A stretch of DNA of 64,000 bases from Fulvimarina endophytica (GTDB taxonomy: Bacteria > Pseudomonadota > Alphaproteobacteria > Rhizobiales > Rhizobiaceae). The DNA is taken from the NCBI RefSeq assembly GCF_003403015.1, contig NZ_QURL01000004.1, forward strand, positions 310,001 to 374,000, in the 5' to 3' direction. Below the pieces are notes generated by a model. That model saw only the letters and a list, made by a program, of their open reading frames with translations, was not told the origin of the DNA and did not search any database. Each line of letters starts with the position of its first letter. Position 1 is the stretch's first letter. Shown piece after piece: positions 55,901 through 64,000 of the stretch. A program made the position numbers and the translations under genes.

Positions 55901-56212
55901 GGCGACGAAGGCGGTTCCCGGATTGCGCGGCATCGCCTCGACGGTACAGACCGAATAGCGCGCATGGGGCGGCTTGATCTTCTCCTCGCCCGTGATGAGC
56001 GAGACATGGGCAGCGCCGACCCGGTCGCAGACCCTCTGATAGACCTCACGCGCCAGGAGCCGAAGCGGCAGGCCGATCGTGCCGCTCGAATGGGCGACCA
56101 TGCGTTCGATCGCAAGAAAGGTCTTGCCTGTATTGGTGGGTCCCAGCACGGCGGTCACCCGTCCGTTCACGGGCTGGACGGGCTGACGGGCGGAAAGGAC
56201 TGACAGGCTCAT
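52901..56212 (-). CDS. SUV3/MgpS-like DExH-box RNA helicase with long charged tail
   Basis: A 1103-aa helicase related to mitochondrial SUV3. Motif I GPTNTGKT is at 24-31, motif II DEVQ at about 105-108, and motif VI in QIAGRAGRHLRDGTFG. An SUV3-type C-terminal core continues to about 790. The last 300 residues are low-complexity: first Ala/Glu-rich, then Arg/Gly-rich (RGGARRPGGQQRRREGG-like), an RNA-binding tail. It probably remodels structured RNA in decay or ribosome processing. ATG 56212 starts directly before the helicase core. Confidence 0.9.
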   Translation of the reverse strand: MSLSVLSARQPVQPVNGRVTAVLGPTNTGKTFLAIERMVAHSSGTIGLPLRLLAREVYQRVCDRVGAAHVSLITGEEKIKPPHARYSVCTVEAMPRNPGTAFVAIDEVQLASDLERGHVFTDRILNCRGYEETLLLGASTMAGVLNRLLPGVTTTTRPRLSNLVYAGQKKITRLPRRSAIVAFSAAEVYAIAELIRRQRGGAAVVLGALSPRTRNAQVELYQNGEVDFLVATDAIGMGLNLDVDHVAFAQDWKYDGFQYRQLTPAEYGQIAGRAGRHLRDGTFGVTGHVDPMADELVDALQGHSFQPVPVLQWRSSKIDFSSVEALKDSLDVTPEEKGLVKALPAVDRRALEFLSRDDEVMQLANGAKAVELLWEACKLPDYRRIAPAQHAEIIASVYRDLATRGRVAEDYMAKQVARADRTDGEIDTLSQRIAEIRTWTYISHRPGWLADPTHWREKTRSIEDRLSDALHDRLTKRFVDRRTSVLMKRLRENAFMEAEIANDGTVMVEGHAVGELQGFRFSIDTSAEGQDGKAVRAASQKALAGEFEKRAERFANAPNGDFAIGSDAIVRWLGAPIAALSSSEDPLKPKFVLLADDQLTGPARDKVSARIDRFLGYQVTTTLKPLIDLRDGEGLEGTAKGLAFRLYEGFGLLQRRDVSDEVRGLDQASRAALRRVGVRFGAYHIFVPALVKPAPANLITLLWAIHNDARERPGYGDVPQLLATGRTSAVADTTYDPKFYALAGYRLLGRRAVRVDILERLADLIRPALSWKPGEGRRPDGAYAGNQFLITPGMLSILGATADDMEEILKGLGYRADTKDANAVEAELDQFDAEAEARIAEAKDAARRAEAEKAAEAAKAADADGASAEGEASGSEATSAGGAGDAPAEPETEASVAETSDAGEEAEPVDAAEASVEAETEAGNNTAEPVSEQETVTDDAAGEEGASETAAQPQDPASAGSSHDLVAASSSEPEEPRTVLVWRQHRGERNQRGGARRPGGQQRRREGGPAEGRGEGERSQTAGRGGEERRERGGQGKPQGKGAKRRFDRHEGDGPKGDRPERGERKPGGGKSFGARPQENRPQRIDPDSPFAKLAALKDKLGK

Positions 56213-56314
56213 GGCCCGAGATATAGCAAGTCATCCCGTGATGCGCACCGCCCCCCCCCGCACGAAAGGCCGTGGGTGGCGTGCCGGACCTTCGGCCTCG
56301 AACCAGCCGCCCGG

Positions 56315-57949
56315 CTAACGACTGCCATAGCCGAGGAAATGGTCGGCATAGATCTCCCGCAGCCGGGTCTTGAGGATCTTGCCGGTCGCCGTGTGGGGGA
56401 TCTCGTCCACGAACACCGTATCGTCGGGGAGCTGCCACTTCGCCACATGGCTCGCCAGATGGTCGCGGATCGCTCCCGCATGGGGGCGGGCCCCCTCCTT
56501 CAGAACGACGACGAGGAGCGGTCGCTCGTCCCATTTGGGATGAGGCACGCCGATCACCGCCGCCTCCGCGACATCCGGGTGGCCGACGGCCGCATTTTCG
56601 AGATCGATCGAGGAGATCCACTCGCCGCCGGACTTGATCACGTCCTTGGAGCGGTCGGTGATCCGCATCACCCCGCCCGGATCGATGGTCGCGACGTCGC
56701 CGGTCCGAAACCAGCCGTCGTCGTCGAGGCTCGAGGCCTCCTGCCGGAAATAGCCGCTCGCCACCCACCAGCCGCGCACCATCAGATCGCCGAAGGTCTC
56801 GCCATCATGGGGAAGCGGGGTCCCGTCATCGCCCCGGATCTCGATCTCCACCCCGAAGAGCGGCCGGCCCTGGCGCGAACGGACGAGATCGAGCGCCTCC
56901 TCCGGCTCGCTGGCGAGCTCGAACGGAATGCGGGCGATCGTGCCGAGCGGGCTCAGTTCGGTCATCCCCCAGAAATGGACGACGGTCACCCCGTAATCCT
57001 CCCGGTACCGGGTGATGAGCGAGACCGGGCAGGCCGATCCGCTGACGACGAGGGTGCGCAGGCTCTCCAACGCGCCGCCATGGCTCGCGAGATATTGGAG
57101 GACACCGAGCCAGATGGTCGGCACGCCGCAGGAGATCGTCACGCCCTCGCCTGTGATCAGTTCGCTGAGATGCGGACCGTCCAGCTGGTTGCAAGGCAGG
57201 ACGAGCTTGGCGCCCGCAAGCGTCGCCGCATAGGGCAGGCCCCAGGCATTGGCGTGATACATGGAGGATGCCGGCATCACGCAGTCGCGCGCCGAGATGC
57301 CGAACGCATCGGGCATCACGGAGGCATAGGCGTGAAGCACGGTGGAGCGGTGGGTATAGAGAACGCCCTTGGGATTGCCCGTGGTCCCGGAGGTGTAGCA
57401 GAGCGCGGCGGCCGTTTCCTCGGGAAGGTCCGGCCATTCGAACCGGTCGTCCTCGGCCGCTAGAAGATCCTCGTAGCAGAAGAGGCGCTCGACTTTCAGG
57501 CCGCTCGGCATGTCCGCCCGCTCGCACAGGGCGACGAAACCGGTCACCGAGGGGCAGTTCGCCGCGATCTCCTCGACGAGATCGGCAAAGGTCAGGTCGA
57601 AGAAGAGGACCTTGTCCTCGGCATGGTCCACGATGTAGCGCACCTGCTCCAGGAACAGGCGCGGATTGATCGTATGGCAGACCGCGCCCGAGCCCGAGAT
57701 CGCATAATAGAGTTCGAGATGGCGGTGGGTGTTCCAGGCAAGGGTCGCGACGCGGTCGCCGGTCGAGATCCCGAGCCGCGACAGGGCATTGGCCGCCTTG
57801 CGCGACCGGGCGGCGATTTCGCGATAGTTCGAGCGGTGGATCGATCCGTCCACCTGCCGCGAGACGACCTCGGTTGCGCCATGGGTTCGCGCGGCATGCT
57901 CGATCAGGGCCGCGATCGAGAGCTGCCGGGTCTGCATCAGGCCGATCAT
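56315..57949 (-). CDS. Acyl-CoA ligase, DmdB-like (3-methylmercaptopropionyl-CoA ligase family)
   Basis: A 544-aa AMP-forming ligase. The A3 motif is [11 protein letters not shown], followed by GMTELSP, the A7 motif [11 protein letters not shown], and the A10 lysine in TATGKILKT. The N-terminus ([41 protein letters not shown]) closely matches the DmdB group. That group activates 3-methylmercaptopropionate from DMSP and also medium-chain acids. ATG 57949 has AAAGGG at a proper distance; earlier in-frame starts (TTG 57982, ATG 57958) do not. Linkage to the fad genes favours a role in fatty or organic acid activation. Confidence 0.86.
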   Translation of the reverse strand: MIGLMQTRQLSIAALIEHAARTHGATEVVSRQVDGSIHRSNYREIAARSRKAANALSRLGISTGDRVATLAWNTHRHLELYYAISGSGAVCHTINPRLFLEQVRYIVDHAEDKVLFFDLTFADLVEEIAANCPSVTGFVALCERADMPSGLKVERLFCYEDLLAAEDDRFEWPDLPEETAAALCYTSGTTGNPKGVLYTHRSTVLHAYASVMPDAFGISARDCVMPASSMYHANAWGLPYAATLAGAKLVLPCNQLDGPHLSELITGEGVTISCGVPTIWLGVLQYLASHGGALESLRTLVVSGSACPVSLITRYREDYGVTVVHFWGMTELSPLGTIARIPFELASEPEEALDLVRSRQGRPLFGVEIEIRGDDGTPLPHDGETFGDLMVRGWWVASGYFRQEASSLDDDGWFRTGDVATIDPGGVMRITDRSKDVIKSGGEWISSIDLENAAVGHPDVAEAAVIGVPHPKWDERPLLVVVLKEGARPHAGAIRDHLASHVAKWQLPDDTVFVDEIPHTATGKILKTRLREIYADHFLGYGSR

Positions 57950-58124
57950 CGCGTGCATCCCTTTCGACACCGTCCGTTTCAAAAGACGGATCTAGCGCGG
58001 AATGCTGCACTGCGGCAAATATTGGTGCCGTGGCGGGAAATGAAGAGGGTCCGGTCCACTCCCGGATCAGTCCCTCCCCTCGGATCGGCCCTTCGATCGA
58101 TTTCTTGAGGGTCGCCCCTCGGGA

Positions 58125-58508
58125 TCAGCCCTTGAGGGCCGTCGCCTCGATCTCGACCTTCATCTCCGGCTTCAGCAGCCCGCAGACGATGATGGTCGCG
58201 GCCGGCCGGATCTCGGAGAACACGCGGCCCGTCTCCTCGAACACGTCGGAGGCGAATGCGGCATCGGTGACATAATAGGTCATCCGCACCACGTCGCTCA
58301 TGGCAAATCCGCCTTCGGCCAGCGCCTTGCCGATGGTCGCAAGCGCATTGGCGGCCTGTTCGCGGGCGCCGTCCGGCATGGTCATTGTCTCGTAGTCGTA
58401 GCCGGTGGTCCCGGATACGAAGGCCATGTTTCCCTGGACGACCGCCCTTGAATAGCCGGCCTGTTTTTCGAAGGGTGAGCCCGAGGAGATCAGCGTTCGG
58501 TTCGACAT
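58125..58508 (-). CDS. RidA/YjgF-family protein lacking the catalytic arginine
   Basis: A 127-aa trimer-forming RidA fold (VVQGNMAFVSGTTGYD, MTYYVTDAAF, VEIEATALKG). In true 2-iminopropanoate deaminases an Arg of a PAR(S/T) motif binds the substrate carboxylate. Here the motif reads RPAAT (101-105), with Ala in place of Arg. It therefore probably belongs to another Rid subgroup of unknown activity. It lies 7 nt after the fadB gene on the same strand, in the same transcript. Confidence 0.85.
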   Translation of the reverse strand: MSNRTLISSGSPFEKQAGYSRAVVQGNMAFVSGTTGYDYETMTMPDGAREQAANALATIGKALAEGGFAMSDVVRMTYYVTDAAFASDVFEETGRVFSEIRPAATIIVCGLLKPEMKVEIEATALKG

Positions 58509-58515
58509 ATCCGGT

Positions 58516-60615
58516 TCAGTTCCTCAGAAGATCCCAGCCCGCATCGGGCGTGAAGCGCGCGCCATGCTTTTCCTTCAGGGCGTCGAGCTTGGCAACGATG
58601 TCGTCGACGCCGCGCTTGCGCGCATAGTGGAGCGGGCCGCCCCGGAAGGGCGCGAAGCCCGTGCCGAAGATCATCGCGCCGTCGATGATCTCCTCGTCGG
58701 TGATGACACCCTCGCGCATGGAGGCGACGATCGCGTTCAGCATCGGCAGGATCAGGCGGTCCGTCAGGTTCGGATCGTCCTTGGAATCGTCCTTCAACGC
58801 GTCGACAGGCCGCTTCTTCGGCTTCGACTTCTCGTCGTATTCGTAGAGCCCCTCGCCGCTCTTGCGCCCGAGCTGACCCTTTTCCACCATCTGGCGAAGC
58901 CAAGCGGGCGTCTCTGGGAAACTACCCCCCAGCCGCTCGCGCAGGGAGGTGGCGACGTCGAGCGCGACGTCGAGACCCACCTGATCGTTGAGTTCGACCG
59001 GGCCCATGGGCATGCCGAAGGCCTCGGCCCGCGCGTCGATGCGCTCCTTCGGGATGCCCTCGTCCACCATGATCAGGGCTTCGGCCATGTAGGGAAGAAG
59101 CGCGCGATTGACGAGGAAGCCGGGAGCGGAGGCGACGGGCGCCGGCAGGCGCGACAGCTCCACCGCGAAATTCGTCGCCATGTCCCGCGTCTCGTCGCTC
59201 ACCTTGTCGTGGCTGACGATCTCGATCAGCTGCATGCGCGAGACCGGATTGAAGAAGTGCAGGCCGACGAAGCGGGAGGGGTCGGCAAGCCCTTCGGCGA
59301 GATCGGGCAGCGGCAGGGCGGAGGTGTTGGTCGCAAGGATCGCACCCTCCTTCAGCCGCGGCTCCACATCGGCGTAGATCCTGCGCTTCAGATCGAGCTT
59401 TTCGGGCACCGCCTCGATGACGATATCGGCGCGCGAGACGCCGAGATTGTCGACGTCCGGCATCAGCCGGTCGAGGGCATCGCGAACCTTGATCGGGTCC
59501 TTCAGCACCTTTTCTAGCATCCGCGCGGCCGACTTGATCGCCTTGCCCATCGGCTTCAGCGCGACGTCGCCCAGCGTGACCCGGAAGCCCTGCTTGGCGG
59601 CCCAGGCCGCGATTTCGCCGCCCATGGCGCCCGCGCCGATGACATGGACATGCTTCACGCCAGACTTGCCGGTGCGCAGCCCACGCATCTTCTCGCGAAG
59701 GAAGAATACGCGGACGAGATTGCGCGAGGTCTCCGACTCGATGAGTTCGGCGAAGCTCTGGAGTTCGGCCTCCTGCATCGAACGCGGCGAGCCGCCATGC
59801 TCCTCCCACAGATCGATCAGCTTGTAGGGCGCGGGATAGGTCGATTTCGGCGCCTTCTCGGCGGTCTTCTTGCGCATCTGGCGGGCGGCGAGCGAGCGGG
59901 CGGGCTTGAACCCGAAGGCCTGGCTCTTGATGCCGCCCGACTTGGAGCCGAGTTCGCCGCGCAGCGCCGCCGTCACGGCGGACGCCACATGCCGCTCCTC
60001 GACCACCGCGTCGACGAGACCGATCGACTTCGCCTTCTTGGCGCGCATCGACTTGCCGGTGAGCATCATCGTCATGGCTTCGACCGGATCGGCGATCATG
60101 GTCGAGCGATAGGTTCCGCCGAGGCCCGGATGGAGGCCGAGCATGACTTCGGGAAAGCCGAGAGTGGCGTCCGAAACGGCGATCCGCATATCGCAGGCGA
60201 GCGCGAGTTCGAGACCGCCGCCGAGGCAGTGCCCGTGGACGATCGCGATCGTCTTGCAGTTCAGGTCGGCAAGCCGGTCGAGGACGAGATGGCCCTCCTT
60301 CAGCATGCCCCGGATGTCGCCGGTGGACGCGTCCTTGAACTGGTTGATGTCCGCGCCGGCGGCAAAGCCGGCGGGTTTGCCCGAGCGGATGACGACGGCC
60401 GCGGGCTTCTGGTCGACGATGTGATCGATATGGCGCGAGAGTTCCGTCAGCACGTCGCGGCCGATGGTGTTCACCGATTTGCCGGGACAGTCGAGAACGA
60501 GCCAGTAGACGTAGTCCTCGTCCATTCCGGACCGCCAGTTGCCGTCCTGTTCGGCAAGGCGCGCGGGACCGAGCTCGCGTGAACGGTCTGAAAGCGCGGA
60601 AAGCATTCTGCCCAT
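58516..60615 (-). CDS. fadB: Fatty-acid oxidation multifunctional enzyme (FadB/FadJ type)
   Basis: A 699-aa fusion. The N-terminal enoyl-CoA hydratase domain has catalytic glutamates in GGGLELALACD and FPEVMLGLHPGLGG. The 3-hydroxyacyl-CoA dehydrogenase domain has the NAD motif GAGAMGGEIA and a His in HFFNPV. A duplicated C-terminal domain follows (GTGFAPFRGG). It carries out the hydration and oxidation steps of beta-oxidation. ATG 60615 with GAGAGA upstream is the real start; the longer frame runs antisense over the leader and into fadA. A 128-nt gap follows fadA. Confidence 0.92.
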   Translation of the reverse strand: MGRMLSALSDRSRELGPARLAEQDGNWRSGMDEDYVYWLVLDCPGKSVNTIGRDVLTELSRHIDHIVDQKPAAVVIRSGKPAGFAAGADINQFKDASTGDIRGMLKEGHLVLDRLADLNCKTIAIVHGHCLGGGLELALACDMRIAVSDATLGFPEVMLGLHPGLGGTYRSTMIADPVEAMTMMLTGKSMRAKKAKSIGLVDAVVEERHVASAVTAALRGELGSKSGGIKSQAFGFKPARSLAARQMRKKTAEKAPKSTYPAPYKLIDLWEEHGGSPRSMQEAELQSFAELIESETSRNLVRVFFLREKMRGLRTGKSGVKHVHVIGAGAMGGEIAAWAAKQGFRVTLGDVALKPMGKAIKSAARMLEKVLKDPIKVRDALDRLMPDVDNLGVSRADIVIEAVPEKLDLKRRIYADVEPRLKEGAILATNTSALPLPDLAEGLADPSRFVGLHFFNPVSRMQLIEIVSHDKVSDETRDMATNFAVELSRLPAPVASAPGFLVNRALLPYMAEALIMVDEGIPKERIDARAEAFGMPMGPVELNDQVGLDVALDVATSLRERLGGSFPETPAWLRQMVEKGQLGRKSGEGLYEYDEKSKPKKRPVDALKDDSKDDPNLTDRLILPMLNAIVASMREGVITDEEIIDGAMIFGTGFAPFRGGPLHYARKRGVDDIVAKLDALKEKHGARFTPDAGWDLLRN

Positions 60616-60743
60616 GGAAGTTCTCTCTCGTCCTATTCGTTCGCCGCTCCGGCCACCGGCATTGCGGGCCGCTTCATGAGGGCTTGAAGGGGATCGAAAC
60701 TGGCGCGCAGATCGGGCCGCGAGCCGGTTCGCACCTTGGATCG

Positions 60744-62027
60744 TCAAGCCGCCTCGAGCAGCATCGCGCCGCCCTGGCCGCCGCCGATGCACTCGGTGGC
60801 GATGCCACGCTTCTTGCCGAGCCGCTTCATGGCATTGGCAAGGTGCAGCGTGATGCGATTGCCGCTGGTGCCCACGGGATGACCGAGCGAGATCGCCCCG
60901 CCGTCCACGTTCAGCTGATCGCGGGCGATCCGGCCGCCGGCGCCCTCGAGCTTCAGGACGCCATCGGCGATGTCCGGCTCGTCGAGTGCCTCGACGCAGG
61001 CGAGAACCTGGGCCGCGAACGCTTCGTTGATCTCCCACAGATCCACATCCGCGACCGCCATCTCCTGGCGCCGCAGGATCGGCGCGGACGAGACCACGGG
61101 GCCGAGCCCCATGATCGAGGGATCGAGCGCGCCCCATTCGGAATCGACGATGCGGGCGATCGGCTTCAGGTCGTAGCGGGCGACCGCCTCCTCGGAGGCG
61201 AGCAGCACCCAGGATGCGCCGTCGGTGATCTGCGAGGCGTTGCCCGGCGTCACCTTGCCGTAGGGGCGCTCGAAGACCGGCTTCAGCTTGCCGAGCGAGC
61301 GCACGTCCGATTGCGGGCGAACGCCGTCGTCGTGATCGTAGACCGAGCCGTCGCGGGCGACGGTGGACAGCATCTCGTGGGCAAGCCAGCCTTCGCTCGT
61401 CGCTTTCGCAAGGCGATGATGGCTCTCCACCGCATAGGTGTCGGCATCGCGCCGGGAGATGTTGAAGAGGTGGGCGAGGATCTCGGCCGTCTGGCCCATG
61501 TTGAGATCGGTGATCGGATCGGTGAGCCCGCGCTCGAGGCCGATCACCGGCTTCAGGTAATCGGCCTTGAGGCCGGTCATGACCTTCAGTCGGTCACCGG
61601 CCGTCTTCGCGCCGTTGAGCCTTGCGAACCAGTCGACCGCCCCGCGGCGCAGGACGAGAGGCGAATGGCTGAGCGCCTCGGCCCCGCCGGCCATCACGAT
61701 GTCGGCGGTGCCGCGCTCGATATAGCGGAACGCCGTGTCGATCGACTGCATGCCGGAGCCGCAATTGATCTGCACGGTGAAGGCCGGGGTCTCTTCCGAA
61801 ATCCCGAGCCTCAGGGACGCGACGCGCGCCGGGTTCATCTCGTCGGCCACGACATTCACGCAGCCGAGGATCACGAGGTCGATGGCGGTCTCCGGAAAGG
61901 ACTGGCGCATGAGAAGCGGGCGGCCGCACTGGACCGCGAGGTCCACGGGCGTGAAAGGTCCCGGCTTCCCGCGCGCCTTGATGAAAGGCGTGCGGGCACC
62001 GTCTACGATGAAGACCGACTTCGGCAT
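60744..62027 (-). CDS. fadA: Acetyl-CoA acyltransferase (thiolase)
   Basis: A 427-aa thiolase. The nucleophile Cys89 is in INCGSGMQS. The second-half motifs NEAFAAQ and GHPVGTSGNR supply the Asn-His site, and CIGGGQGGAM the acid/base Cys. It cleaves 3-ketoacyl-CoA in beta-oxidation and matches the FadI/long-chain type in length. ATG 62027 overlaps the fadE stop (TAATG), so it is translationally coupled. Confidence 0.93.
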   Translation of the reverse strand: MPKSVFIVDGARTPFIKARGKPGPFTPVDLAVQCGRPLLMRQSFPETAIDLVILGCVNVVADEMNPARVASLRLGISEETPAFTVQINCGSGMQSIDTAFRYIERGTADIVMAGGAEALSHSPLVLRRGAVDWFARLNGAKTAGDRLKVMTGLKADYLKPVIGLERGLTDPITDLNMGQTAEILAHLFNISRRDADTYAVESHHRLAKATSEGWLAHEMLSTVARDGSVYDHDDGVRPQSDVRSLGKLKPVFERPYGKVTPGNASQITDGASWVLLASEEAVARYDLKPIARIVDSEWGALDPSIMGLGPVVSSAPILRRQEMAVADVDLWEINEAFAAQVLACVEALDEPDIADGVLKLEGAGGRIARDQLNVDGGAISLGHPVGTSGNRITLHLANAMKRLGKKRGIATECIGGGQGGAMLLEAA

Positions 62028-64000
62028 TACTCAGCAGCCTCGCGATGAGTTTCCTGGGATGAACGATTGGTGCCGCGAGCATCTTCCGCCGTGAAGCGGG
62101 AGATCTCGGACATCTCGAAGGCGTCGACTTCGACGACCTTGCGCTTGGCGGCGGCGAAGGCCGACAACGTGTCGAACTCGTCGCTCGTGATTACGCCGGC
62201 TTCGCGAGCGGCTTCCGCGCTCTTGACCTTGGCCTTGCGCATCTTGCGCTCGATCGGGTCGCATTCATGGGCGAGCGCGAACGCCTTTTCGAGATCCTGC
62301 ACCGGATGCCCCTCGCGGCCCTCGCCGAGATAGAGGTTCGGCGTCAGGCGATCGAGCTGCGAAGACGGCCGCATGAGGATGTCGGCGATCTCGCGGACGA
62401 GATCGTCCGACGGGTGCTGGAACGGCACGCCGAGCGGGAAGGCGATGAAGCGCGTGAGACCGGCCGCCCAACGAGCCGGCAGATTGTCGAGGACGCCGTT
62501 GAAGGCGTGCGCGATCCGGTTGTAGCCGCGCTGCATGACGTATTCGACGATCGGCTTGTCGGCTTCGGGACGCCCCTCGACCTCGAAACGCTTGAGGGTC
62601 GCCGCAAGCAGATAGAGTTCGGACAGAATGTCGCCGAGGCGGCCGGAGATCATCTCGCGGCGCTTGAGGCTTCCGCCGAGCGTCAGGAGCGACAAGTCGG
62701 ATAGGAGCGCGAAGGCCGAGGAGAGACGCGAAAGCTGGCGCCAGTGGCTGGTCATCGCAGCCTTCGGCGCGGGAGCCGCGAGGCCGCCTGTCCAACCGCG
62801 CACGAAGGCTCGGAACGCGTTCTTCACGGAATGGCCGGCATGGGCCCAGAACGCCTTGTCGAATTCGCGCAGGCCTTCCTTCTCGTTCTCGTTGGAGAGC
62901 GCGAGAAGCTCCTTCAGCATATAGGGGTGGGCACGGATCGCACCCTGCCCGAAGATCATCAGGCTGCGCGTCAGGATGTTCGCGCCCTCGACGGTGATGC
63001 CGATGGGCACGCCGCGGAAGGCGGCCGCGAGGTAGTTCTTCGGACCCTCGATGATGCCCTTGCCGCCGTGGATATCCATCGCGCGCTCGATCGACTCGCG
63101 CATGCGATAGGTGGCGTTCGACTTCATGATGGCCGAGATGACGGAGGGCTTGTGCCCCTCGTCGAGAGCAGCGACCGTGAGACGGCGCGCCGCATCCACC
63201 TGATAGGCGTTCGCCGCAAGCTCGGCGAGCGGCTCCTGGATACCCTCGAACATGCCGATCGGCACGCCGAACTGGGTGCGGACCCGCGAATAGGCACCCG
63301 AAAGACGGGCGCACTGGGCCGCCGAGGCCGCGGACTGGGAGGGCAGAGAAATGCCGCGACCGGCGGCCAGCGCCGTCATCAGCATGGTCCAGCCCTGACC
63401 GATCTGCCTCTCGCCGCCAAGGATCCAGTCCATCGGAATGAACACGTCCCGGCCGTAGAGCGGACCGTTCTGGAAATAGGTGTTGAGCGGAATGTGGCGC
63501 TCGCTCTGATCGACGCCGGGCGTCGAGGTCGGAATCAGGGCGACGGTGATGCCGAGATTCTCGCCGCGTCCGAGGTGATTTTCGGGGTCGCGCATCTTGA
63601 AGGCGAGACCCATGACGGTCGCGACCGGCGCGAGCGTGATGTAGCGCTTCTCGAAATTGAGACGAATGCCGAGAACCTGCTTGCCCTCGTGCTCGCCATA
63701 TTCGACGACGCCGGTATCGGTCATGGCCGCCGCGTCGGATCCGGCATCCGGCGAGGTCAGACCGAAGCAGGGAATCTCGCGCCCATCGGCAAGACGCGGC
63801 ATCCAGTAGTCGCGCTGCTCCTGCGTGCCGAAATGCAGCATGAGTTCGCCGGGTCCGAGCGAGTTGGGCACCATGACGGTGACGCCGGCCGCGACCGAGC
63901 ACGACGAGACCTTGCGCACCACTTCCGAATGGGCGGTGTTGGAGAAGCCGAGACCGCCATATTCCTTCGGGATGATCATGCCGAAGAACTTGTTCTCGCG
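62027..64000 (-). CDS. fadE: Acyl-CoA dehydrogenase FadE (5' end outside the window)
   Basis: The C-terminal 657 residues of a large FadE-type dehydrogenase; the frame is open to the right edge, and the ATG at 63979 is internal (it continues upstream as RENKFFG). Seen are the acyl-CoA dehydrogenase core (PCFGLTSPDAGSDAAAM, ILGGERQIGQGW, MDIHGGKGIIEG) and the long FadE-specific C-terminal domain. It catalyses the first, FAD-dependent step of beta-oxidation. It is first in the visible fadE-fadA-fadB-ridA series. Confidence 0.93.
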   Translation of the reverse strand, partial: RENKFFGMIIPKEYGGLGFSNTAHSEVVRKVSSCSVAAGVTVMVPNSLGPGELMLHFGTQEQRDYWMPRLADGREIPCFGLTSPDAGSDAAAMTDTGVVEYGEHEGKQVLGIRLNFEKRYITLAPVATVMGLAFKMRDPENHLGRGENLGITVALIPTSTPGVDQSERHIPLNTYFQNGPLYGRDVFIPMDWILGGERQIGQGWTMLMTALAAGRGISLPSQSAASAAQCARLSGAYSRVRTQFGVPIGMFEGIQEPLAELAANAYQVDAARRLTVAALDEGHKPSVISAIMKSNATYRMRESIERAMDIHGGKGIIEGPKNYLAAAFRGVPIGITVEGANILTRSLMIFGQGAIRAHPYMLKELLALSNENEKEGLREFDKAFWAHAGHSVKNAFRAFVRGWTGGLAAPAPKAAMTSHWRQLSRLSSAFALLSDLSLLTLGGSLKRREMISGRLGDILSELYLLAATLKRFEVEGRPEADKPIVEYVMQRGYNRIAHAFNGVLDNLPARWAAGLTRFIAFPLGVPFQHPSDDLVREIADILMRPSSQLDRLTPNLYLGEGREGHPVQDLEKAFALAHECDPIERKMRKAKVKSAEAAREAGVITSDEFDTLSAFAAAKRKVVEVDAFEMSEISRFTAEDARGTNRSSQETHREAAE

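Overview
This is a GC-rich chromosomal segment of an alphaproteobacterium, most likely a Hyphomicrobiales (Rhizobiales) methylotroph. Three things point there: a calcium-type methanol dehydrogenase (mxa) accessory operon that includes the small subunit mxaI; TGA-N9-TCA iron-responsive-operator motifs of the rhizobial RirA type in front of two iron-uptake loci; and the alphaproteobacterial helicase / S4 protein / fdxA gene order. Coding density is high. I see no insertion sequence, prophage, CRISPR array or rRNA. There is one tRNA, tRNA-Gln(CUG).

Layout. 1-8.7 kb: the 3' end of mxaJ, then mxaG-I-R-S-A-C-K-L-D and a small secreted protein, mostly with 4-nt overlaps (methanol oxidation in the periplasm). 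9.0-11.4 kb: a stand-alone TonB-dependent siderophore receptor behind a perfect -10 box and an IRO-like box. 11.6-17.5 kb, minus strand: an AcoR-like regulator, a flavin monooxygenase with an extra N-terminal NTF2-like domain, an acetoin-reductase-type SDR and a butanediol-dehydrogenase-type zinc enzyme, with a helically phased GCAAC array in front of the monooxygenase. 17.7-24.5 kb, minus strand: genes for a three-subunit molybdenum hydroxylase followed by a TRAP transporter, divergent from a TetR regulator. 25.3-27.7 kb: NmrA-like and DsbA/FrnE-like proteins with a LysR regulator. 27.9-33.4 kb, minus strand: fecI-fecR-TonB receptor-PAT transporter, a complete cell-surface-signalling siderophore uptake locus behind a second IRO-like box.

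33.7-64 kb is mainly housekeeping: tRNA-Gln, ubiA, purD, guaA, rsmB-tspO-mtnN, an aspartate aminotransferase, sodC, an iron-sulfur photolyase, fdxA, an S4 protein and an SUV3-like helicase. Less routine genes lie among these: a pseudo-NTPase coupled to an MscS channel, a second MscS, a fluoroacetate-dehalogenase-like hydrolase with every known catalytic residue, and a small orphan protein under a 5' hairpin. The right end is a fatty-acid degradation block: fadE (cut by the window end), fadA, fadB, an atypical RidA-family protein, and a DmdB-like acyl-CoA ligase.

The parts most worth following up are the monooxygenase/butanediol cluster, whose regulator has lost the sigma-54 contact loop; the pseudo-NTPase/MscS pair; the dehalogenase; and the two IRO-marked iron loci.
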